Source of the DNA: Gamsiella multidivaricata
Lineage: Eukaryota > Mortierellomycota > Mortierellomycetes > Mortierellales > Mortierellaceae
DNA: 64,000 nt
Assembly: GCF_025024155.1 (NCBI RefSeq)
Contig: NW_026251801.1
Coordinates: forward strand, 1-64,000
Reading direction: 5' to 3'
Every line of letters begins with the position of its first letter. Within the stretch, counting starts at the first letter, position 1. The position numbers and the translations under genes are program-made. Of the stretch, positions 45,841 to 57,784 are shown piece after piece. The notes under the pieces were generated by a model that saw only the letters and a list, made by a program, of their open reading frames with translations, did not search any database and was not told the DNA's origin.

Positions 45841-47071
45841 CCCTTTGCGCGATTTGTTTCGAGCGCTGTTTCCTTCAAGCTCTTTCCGTACTGTTATAGC
45901 GGTCGCTGTCGTATCAGTTAGGCTGGCGTCGAAGGTGAACATCTTCCGCGTACATCTTTTTCCAAGCATCGCCAAGGAATGCTGGCGTGTTGAGCAGCAC
46001 ACAACATCCCATCGCTCATTCAAACAATGACCGCACATCTTCATTGCGGATACATATCCTCATTTCCCTGAGTAAGCTCCACCGAGATTTCAATACGCCG
46101 ATACAGTGTTCATCGCGGACACAGGACATAGCCAAGCAATAGTTGAAAGCAGTATTGTCAGGGTGGTTCGCTGCAGGAGACTTAGTATGCAGGGATGAAG
46201 TACTTTGTGAGTCTATGCGCAGAGTCAGCAAGGAGGTTCTCGCTGAGTAAGAAGTGCAACTCCAGATTCTTGTATACTTTCATCCGATTGTAGACCTTAT
46301 AGTCCGCGCAAGTTCCTGGGCAACCCACATGCATCGTCACGTTCTGTCTATCCACATCGCAAACAGTCTGCATGGCAACAGAATTTCTATTAAAAACACC
46401 TGTCAGTAAAGATGAGTGATGGGTAGATCATATCTGGCCATGATGCAAAACTCCGTACCTTTTTCTTGTCAAAGTATACTTCTCCATCCATGGCGGGCTC
46501 CTGGGATAGAAGTATAGTCATCCCATCAATGAATCCAATGCAACTGGAAAGCCTTCCTCACACATTATTTGACCAATTTCCTCCCTTCATTTCTCGTTCG
46601 GCCATGCACTCACTCATGCACGATGGACAACAACGCGGTTATCATTCGCTTTTTGCACAGCGTCATTGTACCTGTTTCAGTCCCAAGCTCAAAGGTCGGC
46701 TCGAAAACACCTACTTGTTTCCATAATGTCCAAATCCAGACAAAACGACAGCCAGGTGCCGCTAGGAATCTACCTAGGAGTATGCTGTATTGTTGTGGAA
46801 CACTGATAATCTCGATTAAGGATACATACGGCAGAAAAGTCCTCTTTCGTAGTGCTAAAAGTCGTGCAACACTGGTTGCTTGAAGGTTGAGAAAGATATT
46901 CAGAAGGAAATAAGCTTGTCGATTGCATGGTTGTAGGTAATGGATGGATCGAGAATTCGCAACCATGGCGTAAAGAAGGACTGCGTCTTCTTCCTCTTTT
47001 TCCTCGTCATCCGCACTTACAAGGACAATCCACATGCCCAGATCGGCGATGAGCTGCATACGTTCAGGCAT
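45841..47071 (-). pseudogene. PIF/Harbinger transposase (HARBI1-like), frameshifted
   Basis: Minus-strand transposase remnant. The ATG at 47069-47071 starts MPERMQLIADLGMW. The catalytic part reads IGFIDGMTILLSQEPAMDGEVYF (first Asp), an intron near 46390-46460, QTVCDVDRQNVTMHVGCPGTCADYKVYNR (second Asp in PGTCAD), LLSENLLADSAHRL, and AFNYCLAMSCVRDEHCIGVLKSRW (Glu in DEHCIG), so the DDE residues of DDE_4 are all present. Reading frame changes are needed near 46560 (one base lost before IGFIDG) and near 46187 (one base gained after IPAY). Probably dead. Terminal repeats of the element were not found. The start codon lies 10 bp from the right arm's inner edge. Confidence 0.75.
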
Positions 47072-48181
47072 GCGAGAACTAAAACAAAGACGAAAACAAA
47101 GACGAAGACAAAGACGAAGACGAAAGAAACAACATGGCGATGCGTCCAAAGCAACAAGCTCCGCATCACTTTCGTTAGCATTGCTGGTGCCCGTGCACTT
47201 GTTATGTGTGATATGATTGTTTATTTGCATTCAAGCCGTCCTTACTCGACTGTATTGTTCATTCGCCCTGCCCTGCTCGACCATCCGGTTCAATCGCCCT
47301 GAATACGTCCTGCTGCTGTTCCAGTGCCACTCTGGTGTCGTCGTACTCTCGTCTGGTGCCGACCAGGACCGTCCAATACCTTCCGGTGCCGTTTGGTGTC
47401 GTCCAGTGCGCATCGTGCTCGCGTTGTTGTGTTTGCAACCATAAAGAGAGAGAACATGCAAAAGAAAAAAGAAATTGTTAGCTCTGTAGACGTAACTTGC
47501 CAATATCACACAGCCTGTGAAGGCGCGCTAACTTCCACAACCCATCCCCCCGCCTTTGTCTCGCTTTGCCTTGGGGAACTGAGAACCAGCAGAACAAAAA
47601 GAAACGAGAAACAAACTACATAGAAAAGGACAGCGAGCTACCCATCCGGTTTCAAACATCCATATTTCCATCTTGGCGCTCAAGGAGCACACAAGAATCC
47701 GAAGTGGAAACGGAAAGAAGAACAACTGTGCAGAAAATTGTGGAGATAGAGGATGCTGCTCGCTGTGTAATATCCCAAGCGGTATTGCGTTTGCCATCTA
47801 CCCAGTGTGCTGCGCCGTATGGGCTCAAAAGAGGGCCCCAGCACACTATGCCCATGAGCAGAAGGAGTGGTGCGCTTGCATGCTGTACATGAAGCAACAG
47901 GGGGTAGTGCAACACCAGAAAGGGCGTGTGCCGTTGTGTCACTAAATGGAGCACTCGGGGGCCATTGTTGGATCGTGGCTCTAAGGCCCTACCCTCACCC
48001 CGCACACACTTAAATGCTGTGCGACATGCCCAATGCTTCATCCTCCACAGCGTGAGGAATCCACATGTAGGTCAGTGGTAGGACCCGTCGCACTGCGCCT
48101 GGCTGCCGTTGTGCTGCAACAAATCTTCTTCAAACCGGCACACACGAAATGGCACTGATACTAGCTGCCATATTCTATGCA

Positions 48182-48210
48182 TTTATAAAGCACACCCACG
48201 TGGACACGTG
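48182..48210 (-). promoter_or_regulatory. Possible promoter, mirror copy
   Basis: Paired CACGTG and TATAAA on the minus strand, identical to 42328-42356. Confidence 0.35.
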
Positions 48211-48678
48211 AAAAGGGACTAAAAACGCTCTGGGGGCCCCTGCCTTAATGACAAAGCTCAGCAAGTGAGCAAGGAGGTTGGTTGTGTGCAAGGGAAGGTG
48301 GTGTGGACGCGCTTTGCCTACCTTGTGGGGGTCTGTTGTGGGAGCAGAGACGAAAGAGGTGCTGCTCTGTCAAGGGACAGAAGGAAGGAGAGGAAGGGCA
48401 GGGTAGGGTAGGACCGAGCAAGGCCAAGTGGTCAGTGGACGAGAAACAGAAGTGGAGCACGTACCAGGAGGTGCAGTGGCAGTAGAAGTGGGTACAAGGG
48501 GTGCAGTGGCAGCAGGAGTGGTAGTGGCAGTGGTTGTGGTTGTGTTGCCAGTTGGCAGGAAAGGAAAAGAGGAGGAGCTTTGTAGCTCTGTTTGCTTACC
48601 GTGGTGGTCTTGTCCGCTGTGTGAAAGATAGTGAAGAGCGCAGAAGGGAGTGAATAGTGCAGAAGGGAGAGTGAGGGA

Positions 48679-48702
48679 GGGGGGGGGGGGGGGGGGGGGG
48701 GG
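48679..48702 (+). repeat. G24 homopolymer, right arm
   Basis: Mirror of the C23 run at 41837, one base longer. Confidence 0.85.
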
Positions 48703-49192
48703 TGAGGAGTGAAGAAGAAAAGAGAAGAGAAAAAAAAGAGCTGTGTGGCCAACAAAGATTTGGGGCACGTGCACGCTGGGGTGGCTGTGTCTGAAATTGG
48801 TGGCAACCCCTGCAGGTATCCCACGCTCTTACTCCCTCTCTCATTAAGCGGCTCGGTAAAGGTAACGTGAAAGTGCTAACCGCAATCGCGCGGAGAATAA
48901 TCAGCCGAACACATGGGGGACACCCGGAGGGCCATTTATCTGTGGGTTGGGCTTAAGCAGCGCCAGCGCGTGGTTACGAGATGATAGGGGGTGCAGCCAG
49001 CACATGTCAGAACGTCAAACCCTGCACTCATGTACGCTGTGTACTCATGAATGCTGCGTAGCTGGGAATAGGATCAACTAGCCTGAACCTTTATGTCTTC
49101 CGGTAACGCGTGTTTTGTTTAAGCATTTTCCTCTGCATTTTTTTTGCTATTCGTTCGGGGAAGAAAACGTTGCCGTCTTCAATTATGTCAGC

Positions 49193-49573
49193 ATGTGCAA
49201 TACCGAAGACCCTTCCAAGTCGGTCCTTGAGTCTGCCATGAGAATAATTGGAGATGAAAGATTCAGGGACGTTTTCAAGCAGTACAAGGAGAATGGTTTT
49301 GTTAAGGAAGACGAGATTCATGAGGCTGATGATTCGGACATGGACTATCGGTTTCCTCAGAGGCCAAACAAGGAGAAGATCACTTTTGTTCTCCGCTCTC
49401 CCGCCGCTGCCATTCTTCAAGAATACGTATCGCCGGAATCAAGTCCATCAAAAAAGAAGTTGGACGACGCAAAAAGTGTCTTTCAAGACCTTGTCGATGT
49501 CGCGGAAAAGTTGCGTCGCATCAATAAATCTAGATTAGAGCATGAGTTAGGGCTCTTTGTAGATAGGCTTTGA
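49193..49573 (+). CDS. Uncharacterised ORF, right arm
   Basis: Identical protein to the minus-strand ORF at 40966-41346, about 126 residues from MCNTEDPSK, open upstream to 49115 without an ATG. Charged, helical, no family recognised. It is transcribed toward the right-arm Dicer-like gene, which runs in the opposite direction. Confidence 0.45.
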   Translation: MCNTEDPSKSVLESAMRIIGDERFRDVFKQYKENGFVKEDEIHEADDSDMDYRFPQRPNKEKITFVLRSPAAAILQEYVSPESSPSKKKLDDAKSVFQDLVDVAEKLRRINKSRLEHELGLFVDRL

Positions 49574-49612
49574 TTGCTGGAGGATGAGTAAGGAAAAACA
49601 TACATTGTCGCC

Positions 49613-49872
49613 TATCTATATATTTTCAATTGGAGTGAATGCTTCAGACCGAAACCACCTCCAGCACGAATGAAAATTTCCGAACGATGTACTTGTACGC
49701 CATTGGCTGCTCTTTCAACGACTTCGCCCTGCTTTACTACGCGTTGGACCTCGACTTCACTAGTTCGAGCCTCTGGAACCGGTGGGTGATTGCGTGTTGA
49801 GCGTGCTCGCGGCCGAATACTGATCCATGAAATATCTCGCCAAAGCTGCCGAGACGACCAATGAGCTCGAGA
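49613..49872 (-). pseudogene. Casein-kinase-1-like fragment, right arm
   Basis: Mirror copy of 40667-40926 with the same two in-frame stops after KSRSNA. Confidence 0.35.
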
Positions 49873-50048
49873 CAGTGAGATATTACAGTACATACACGGC
49901 TTATCGATAACTAATGAGTTCATGACCCATTTGTGAAATGATACTTAGTTGCGCTCTTGACTCCAATCGTTCTCACTTTCAAAGCTTTAATGCTCTCGCT
50001 TCATATATTGTTTCCCAAATAGGATTGGACGTTTCTTGGGAAATACCT

Positions 50049-50209
50049 TTAATAGATGCCTCTCTATGCAAATTGCTGGCTAAGCGCAGGCCGCATGCAG
50101 CACTCAATGGCTCAGGCGACTGCTGTCAGCTGAAGTCCGTTAAACCCGCCCCGAAGACAGCGCCGAGCAAGTCATCAGGGTTCTTTGGATCATCAAGTGA
50201 TCTCAAGTG
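50049..50209 (-). pseudogene. Second RNase III fragment, right arm
   Basis: Mirror copy of 40330-40490, with the same frame break and stop. Confidence 0.65.
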
Positions 50210-50521
50210 GCTCATAACCTCCTGCCTTGGTAGCGATTGCATGGAGTGTTGGGTCGCCCAAAGTATGTTTGTGTGTGGGATGATGTAGATCGTCCCATCC
50301 ACAATGATACCATGCAAAAAGCGCATATACGCTACATCAAGCAACTAGTGGATTCATGAAGCAGACACTCCTCCTATGGTTCCTTGCTGAATTGCGCTGT
50401 ATCGACTAGGTATTAGGATTTTGTACTTTGAGCTTCAACACCTTACTCCTGCCGTGCACACCCTGCTATCGGACACAAAAGCCTTTCTATCTTTTCTTAT
50501 TTTTTTATTTTATTTTTCTAT

Positions 50522-52913
50522 TTAATATATACTATCGCTGTATTGTGCAATGTGCTTCTCCAGCAAGGGCGACATGCATCGCTCGAATATACCGGCCACA
50601 GCTGTCAGCTCGAATTTTGAGTCTACAAAAACGGCCCCAAAAACAGCCTCGAGCAGATCACCGGCGCTCTTTGTGAGCTTAAGACCCTTCAAGTAGTATA
50701 AGAAATTCAGTCCTGGTGGCACCTGCACCTCCGTACCGACTAGGCTGGCTACACGCTTCAGGCTATCCTTCTGGTTCTGCTTTGCCTCGATATGATGGTG
50801 GAGCTGTAGCTGGGAGGTCACCACCGCCAGCACATCATTTCTGGCACTCGATGACTGCAGCGTCGAAATCGTGCTATTTACCTTCACTGGGAATCTCCTC
50901 GCTCAGTACTCGACGGCAACCAAATCCAGCGCGCAGTCCCCGATAAACTCCAGGCGCTGATACTGGAGCGTGGCCATGTCCAGGGCATACACCAATAGGC
51001 GAACGTCTGCCCTATGATGCCCTCCACAGCGTGAAGACGCTCGAAGTCCTGTGTCCGTGGGCGAGGCAATGTGTTTGCCGCTCTTGCTGCAGCATCTTGG
51101 AATTCATCCCAAAAATTGCTCCAGAATGTAATCCCCGGTAGAGGGCCAACAAGCACTACGGCTGCAGCCAGAACCTCGTCCCAACCATCCTCAAGGAAAG
51201 CTCGCCCCAGCTTAGCCTTGTCCGCCCTTACTTTCGGATTAGCTCGCTGTCTTTTGGAGCCACTACTGCTCGTTGCAGGGTGGTTTTGATTGAGGATTTG
51301 ATTGCTTACCATGACGCTCGTCTGCGTGGTCAGGCGGCCCTAGCCTAGTGTTAAATCCCGCACGAAAAAGTTGAGAGAAATGACGAACTTGAACACAATG
51401 TTGCCGACAGCAGACGTTGCGGCAGGGGTAATTTTGGGAGCAGCAGGTGCTCGCGGCCGGATCGCAGAAGGGGTGACGAGCACGAGGTGGGACGCGTCGC
51501 GACAGGAACTCAGCACTACAACGTCCCTGACCTGGTCTTGAGCCAAAGAGGACGACTTTATGTACGCGTAGAGGTCCTCATCCCGCAGTTCGAGCCTATT
51601 GTGGGTGTAAAAGAGAGGGAGCGAGAGGGAGAGTGAGAGAGAAAGGAGGAAAAAAAAAAAAAAAAAAAAAAAAAGAACAAGGACAAGGACAAGAAGAAAG
51701 AAAAAAGAAAAAAGATAGCGGTTAGATCGACCTTACTGCTTCAACTCGAATCAATATAACGCGCAACAGGCCTTGAAGGACATACCTGACAACCAAACCA
51801 AAGTGGATGGCGTCCATGGCAAACTCCTCGTTGGCCTCGGAAGTGACCAGGAGGTTCCTGTCACCTCGGTGGAAGCCCTTGATCGCCTGTTTCTCCCTTG
51901 CAGCCTGCTCGCGGCGCCGACCAACATCCACCCTCTTGATTCGGCGACCAGCAAGCAGTGAAGACCGGACGAAGTCCAGACCAAACTCCTGTCCGAATTG
52001 CGCCAGGAACTCGCACAGGACGCGCGCAATTACCTCACGCTCAACGAGGACAATCGCGCAGAAGCCATTGGCTTCGTTGCGATATGACTGGAGGATCCTG
52101 ATCAACCCATCCAGCTTGCCTCGGATCGTGGGGTTCGGTTGCGGCGCATGTTCGAGGTTGTCCGCAATGGCTGTCAAGTCGTCAATCGCTTGACGACTCT
52201 CATGAGCCGACGCTGACGCCGTACTCATGGCTCTGGCCTTGAAGTCCTGCAATGCAGGGTGCCATACACTGACTGCACACCATGGGCCGAGGTTTGCGAC
52301 GGCGTATTCAAACGCCCAAACCACCGACTCGAACCTATGGCGCCTGCAGGCACTTCAAAGCTCATGCTGCTGTACTGTTCACTCTATCTTCTTTCTGGCG
52401 TATGTTTGTGCGGATATGGAATCATAGGACTTACCACTCGGACGTGCACCAATGGATGCCTCAGAAGGCTGGTCGCAATCTCCACAGAGGTCGTTATTAC
52501 CTCGAACTCCATTGAGAGTGCTTGCCACATCTGGGCGTTGGCTGTCTCTGGAGCCGCAGCGCCCTGAACGACTGTGGCTTTGATGCGGTTGCTCTGGTAG
52601 GAGCGGCCTAGGCTCGGATCGAGAGCACGCGTGTCTGGCACTACAAACAGGACGATACCCTGCAAAAGAAGACAAGGAGGGACATGATTGAGATATATGT
52701 GTGAGTGCGGGTGACCGTAGGTGAGTGTGGAGATAGAGAAGCACATCCAGTCACGGTGCTGATAGGACAGATTACCCGGCCGCGGTGTTCCTGGCGTATC
52801 TTTTTAACAATCTGTGTGAGGAGCGGCAGAGCAAGCTGCGCGTCAACACAGACTGGATCGGCTGCCGCAACAATATATGCAGCAATGGTAGGGATGAGTG
52901 CGGTGGTGTTCAT
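50522..52913 (-). pseudogene. Condensed Dicer-like gene, right arm
   Basis: Mirror copy of 37626-40017 with the same ATG (52911-52913), splice sites, altered Walker A and motif VI, missing PAZ/RNase IIIa part, RNase IIIb signature and the same frame breaks. Identical lesions in both arms show the decay came before the arms were duplicated or homogenised, or that these changes are tolerated features of the family. Confidence 0.8.
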
Positions 52914-53082
52914 GATGGTCTGTGGCGGTGGTCGATGAAGATATGTAAAGTGGTTGATGTGATGGTGCTTCTGAAGAGACACAAAGGGCTGGAAAGAAAG
53001 AGTGAGAGTGTGTGTGTCAGTGTGTAAGTGTGAGTGTGTGAGTGTGAGAGAGTATGTGGAGCAAAGGTGAAGGGAACCAGGG

Positions 53083-53088
53083 TTTATA
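53083..53088 (-). promoter_or_regulatory. TATA box of the right-arm Dicer-like gene
   Basis: TATAAA on the minus strand, mirror of 37451-37456. Confidence 0.55.
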
Positions 53089-53555
53089 TGGCCTGTGCTT
53101 CATGCTCTGGGTATATGCACACTCGATGAAAGGCACCCGGAGTTGACGGTGTCCAGGTTTATTCAGTCTTATTCAGTTCAGTTCAGCTTATTCTAGATTT
53201 ATTGGCTCGTTGGCACTGGCAATGAGAGGAGAGGCACCTGCTGTCCGTGGCTCTGGTGCGACGGGGGCCACTGCATTGCGGACGCGCTTTGGGCTCAAAA
53301 TGCAAAATCCGAAGATCACTGGACCATAGAATGCTGCAATACTATGGCCACTGTGGAGAATATGAAGAATACCGAGAGTAGAGAGTAATGAGTAGAGCAT
53401 AAATAGCAGCGGATGACATACGGGACATGAAACATGGAGCATGAAGCATAAGGAACAGCAGGACGGGTGCCAAGAGAAAAGGCGGGGGAGTCAGCTGCTG
53501 GGAAATGCTTTTGACAGACGCCAGCTTTTGTCCAGCAGGAAATCCCCTGTACCTG

Positions 53556-53659
53556 ACTCTGTCTCTGTCTCTGTCTCTGTCTCTGTCTCTGTCTCTGTCT
53601 CTGTCTCTGTCTCTGTCTCTGTCTCTGTCTCTGTCTCTGTCTCTGTCTCTGTCTCTGTC
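53556..53659 (-). repeat. Hexanucleotide microsatellite, right arm
   Basis: (TCTGTC)n on the + strand, mirror of the (GACAGA)n array at 36880-36983. Confidence 0.9.
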
Positions 53660-54639
53660 TTTCTCGTTGTCGATCAGAAATGATCGTTGGCGCACAAGAA
53701 GAAGACGAGCAAGTGCGGCAGTCGACCCTCATCGGTGCGACGCGAGAGACGTGTGGATGGAGCGGCACAGGACAAATGAGCAGCACTATCGAGGAAAGCA
53801 GCGTGCAGAAGCAGCAGTGATCCATGGGTTGGATGTTGCCAAATGAGGTTAAACCTAACCCAAAAAGGAAACGCCCAATCTCTGATAACGGTTGAGGCAA
53901 AAGAACACCAACCTCCTTTTTTTGATATGGAGCTGGGGCCTGTCCCTATACATGGTTCCCACCCTCACCCACGATTCTGTATGCATACACTCCCGTGCAG
54001 AAAAGAAAGAAGAGAGAGGGAGAGAGGGAGAGAGGAAGACTGCCTGGACGTTGGTCGCTTCACTTGCTTGCTATTCAATCTGCTACAGGGAGTAAATAGC
54101 AGGGTCCCTCTGAGGAAAGACGTATCTTTAATTATTCGGCTTATGGCAGTGGACTCAGCAGACTAGTATACAAAGGCAAGTTCAAGTGAACAGGACCACG
54201 ACGACAGCAGCAGCAAGAGTAACAGCAAGAGCAACAGCACCAGCAGCAATGGCAACAACGCGTACATCGAAGCTGAGCACGTCCACAACATTGTCGCTCC
54301 TGCACCTTTCGCGCATGCAGACAAGAGGCGCAGTCGACAAACTCCACAGCCTGGTTTGTCTAATAGATTTCCTATTCAATAGATCTATCTCTAGCTAAAT
54401 TGATAAATTTTCTTATGTGCTGCTGTGTTTGCAGTTATGAAGGCTGGCACAAAATCCATGCAGAATAGTTCGTATTCGAGTAGTGCCTTTCAATAGACCT
54501 ATTCTGTCTCTAATGAATGCATTTCCACGTGTGTCTCGCTCATCATGCGAACGCCATGTACGAACTGGTGGCAAAACACGGGCCTACCTCGACCTGAATG
54601 AAACAGACGGCTCTCATCTGCGCGTTCACAGCTGCGCCC

Positions 54640-55235
54640 CGTACGCGATAGTGCCCAAGGAAAATATGTTTGTTCGGAAATACCATCGTGTGCCTGGCTG
54701 AGTGAGACACACGGCACTGTGAGCGTTCATTTCATGCGCACTTGTACTCTAACGTTGCTGCTCACGGACGTTAATGGACCCTGCGCCTCAAGTGCCTTGT
54801 GCTTCAAGTGCCTTGTGCTATGCGAAGACAAGGACGAAGGATACCATCTCATGATGCAATACCAAAAGGACTACTAGCATAATCGACATTTAAAAAATGT
54901 TGGCCTTACATGGAGTTAGTATAGGGGTTGCCAACTAACAGTGTCAACCCGGTTGTCAAATAGATTGTCCCTATCGCTGAAGATAGTAAAAAAAAAAAAG
55001 TTACTGTCCGAGATCGAACTCAAGCTAGGAGATGCCATTAGCGGGTGCTCCCGGTATGTCCCTCCAGACTTAAACAGGTAGGATTCAAGCCGCATTCCTA
55101 GTTTTTTTTTTTTCGCGTTCACAAGGGTCTGATATACCTGATTATTCCTTTATTTGCATTCGTCCCCTAAGTGCATTGTATCCCTAACTGCACGCTTATA
55201 AAAATAGGCTCCCTAACTGCACGCTCTGTGAGAGC
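54640..55235 (-). repeat. Dispersed tRNA-like repeat at the outer end of the right arm
   Basis: Same family as 15520-16255 and 35130-35990; core 54988-55078. Beyond 55215 it diverges from the left-arm copy, which continues with the family consensus. A further piece of the family is recognisable at 55680-55765. Confidence 0.6.
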
Positions 55236-55921
55236 GGTTGAATACCATGGGAGTACTATCCTTATATACAAAAAAAACCATTAACATGAAAAAGAGAAAC
55301 TAGATGGAGATCGTTATCGACATCTACTTTTTTCCCCATCCCTTCATCATTCGCATTAAGTGGATGCAACAACGAAAAATGCCTCATCAATTCAGACGCC
55401 TCCCACTCATTCAAGCATGGGATTAGTGACAATGTTGTCGGAACCCACAAAAACAAAGATGGGCAAATTCCTCATTCTGATTTCTCTCTTTTGCACTCAG
55501 AAGTGATAACAGAGGGCAAATATCGTGAATAAGAGAGAAGTTAAAGATCAGCCTTCATAAATGAAATTGTCTCCAAAATGCCCTATAGACAAAGGGATAC
55601 TTTTTGTGTTTGCATTTGTGGAGGTTGGCTCAAAATCCATGCAATGTAAATTGTAAATTTTTATCTTCCTTGAATTGAGTCGGGCCATTGATGAGATATA
55701 ACAATTGTTGTGCAAGCCCTAGGGTTAGGCGTTGGGAATGTGGCCTGTCTTTTGGCGACTGTGGATCGCGGCGAGAGAAAATCGCGAACCTGTCAGCCAA
55801 CAGAGAAATAATTAGTGGCAAATCAATCAGACGGTCACTAAATTGAAAACAGTTTTTTTTTTTGTGCTCCTCTACCTTTCACCTCACTACAAACTAAAAC
55901 ACATACACAATCACCATCAGC
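55236..55921. other. Right flank of the palindrome and Jip5 promoter
   Basis: AT-rich, with a dispersed-repeat piece at 55680-55765 (compare 16220-16300). A CT-rich stretch at 55860-55890 precedes the Jip5 ATG. No other gene seen. Confidence 0.5.
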
Positions 55922-57538
55922 ATGGTAACGAATTAGCCGAATCGGATTTCCCAGGGCTTGTTCAAGAGCATGCAAAGGACATCAGCTCTAATACTCTTCT
56001 GCTTGCATTTTATCAAATTGTAGCCAGGAAGTCTGCAGCCCGATACCCTTTCATACAAAAGCACTGTCTTTGACTTTGCATTTCACCCAACCCAGGATAT
56101 TATCGCTACTGGACTCATTACCGGACATATCAACTGGTAAGGACCTAAGCAATCAGATTTGCATCCGCCATGAGCGTGCATTTCTAGTGCCATCGTCAAA
56201 TACTCGATCAAGAGTGTGAGAACTGACATTCGAACATTGGTCCCCGATAGCGTAAAATACATCCCTGGACCTGGGAACAACGAGCCGCTGTGGAGCGTTC
56301 GTCCCTCAAAAAAGTCCTGTCGTGGCCTTGCTTTCAGTCACGATGGCGCTGGTACGTCGCTGACCACACTCGACTTATCTATCATCGACTACACAAGTTT
56401 TTACACAGAAACTAACCAATGGCACTGCTTTCGACTTCAATTAGGGTTGTTTACGGTGTCCAAGGATGGAGCCATTGGCGCATTGGATACAAATACCGGA
56501 GACGTTTTGATCAAAAAGCCTGACGCTCACGAGTAAGTCTATGATTTGGATCAGCCGAAGCAAGTTCTTCACATATTGCATGTAACTCATGACTAACGAT
56601 AATGACTGGTCTTCACTGTAATTGCCTACAGCCATCCAATCAACGCAGTGAAACTACTCACAGAAACCATCCTTGCGACTGGAGACGACAGCGGCGTCAT
56701 CAAACTGTGGGATGTCAGAACAGGAAACGAGGCCATGCAGTACAGCGACCACGATGACTTTATCTCAGATCTTGATTTTGACGCTGATTCAAAGACCTTG
56801 GTTGCGTCTAGCGGACAGGGCACTATTTCGATCTACGATATCCGGAAACCTACAATGTTGGCCATGTCTGCGAATCAAGACGACGAGCTCTTGTCTATTT
56901 GTATTGTCAAGGATCGCCGTAAAGTTGTGGTCGGATCGCAGGAAGGCGTGCTTAACATTTACTCCTGGGGAGACTGGGGAGACTGTACAGATCGTTTCAT
57001 AGGACACCCCAACTCGATTGATACCATCTGTAAGATTGACGAGGACACAGTTGCAACAGGATCCAGCGACGGCATTATCAGGTACATTTTTGTTTCCGGT
57101 AGCTCATGATGCTTTCCTCACAAAGGAATCAATATTAACGACACCACTGAATTAATTGCTTCTGATAGAATCATCGACATCCTACCAAACAAGTTCCAGG
57201 GTATCGTAGGCGAGCATGAGGACTTCCCAATCGAGTGCATCAGAATGTCACACGACAAAACGTATCTTGCCAGTTGTTCCCACGATGATACGGTGCGGTT
57301 CTGGGATGTGCGCTACTTGACCAGTGATCGGGATGAGGAGGAGGACGACAGCGAGGAGGCCCAGGAAACCACTGGTGACAACAAGAGTGATAGTGACGAC
57401 AACAATGACGAGGCAGGACCTAGTGGAGGCATGGATGTCGATTCTGATGATTCCGATGCGCCTAAGAAGAAGAATAATAGGCGACCCAAGAAGCAGGCGC
57501 CTGTACCAAGCAATCCTACCTTTTTTGACGACTTGTAA
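55922..57538 (+). CDS. JIP5: WD-repeat protein Jip5/WDR55
   Basis: Nucleolar WD40 protein needed for ribosome (60S/rRNA) biogenesis. Six exons: 55922-55924 (ATG alone), 56024-56136, 56188-56351, 56445-56532, 56632-57081 and 57169-57538, summing to 395 residues. WD motifs are clear: FDFAFHPTQDIIATGLITG, CRGLAFSHDGAGLFTVSKDG, TILATGDDSGVIKLWDVRTG, LVASSGQGTISIYDIRK, DTVATGSSDGIIR and LASCSHDDTVRFWDV. The family hallmark VVGSQEGVLNIYSWGDWGD is present. The acidic tail followed by a KKKNNRRPKK basic patch is also typical. The ATG-only first exon is inferred from ATG|GTAACG and the absence of another start before PGSLQPD. Confidence 0.93.
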
Positions 57539-57784
57539 TCAATTTGCGCGCACACCCTTTCTCCACAGACAAAATAAATCTCGATAGAACGCTGTACCAC
57601 ACTCCGATGTCCGGCTGACAAATGGCATGCCTCCGTTTTTCTCAAGAACCCAGTGACGTGCGAAACCTGTGCAATTGCCCACTGCTCTCTGCACAAGACG
57701 GACATAGAAACAATGATTCCGACTCGAGTCCTTACTTCCATCAGACATCTCTCCACCACTTCCCTCATTCGAAAAACCACCACC

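Larger units (their letters stand above)
47082..55214 (-). repeat. Right arm of the giant inverted repeat
   Basis: Reverse complement of 35325-43457; see the left arm. Contents mirror it: unknown ORF on +, kinase-like and RNase III fragments and Dicer-like gene on -. Inner identity ends at AAAACAAAGACG (47081), outer identity at the GCACGC before 55215. Confidence 0.95.

Noticed and set aside
35325..55214. Palindrome as a pure assembly artefact
   Set aside because: Unique spacer of 3.6 kb, different outer flanks, a one-base homopolymer difference and several edge substitutions argue for a real structure, though raw reads are needed to settle it.
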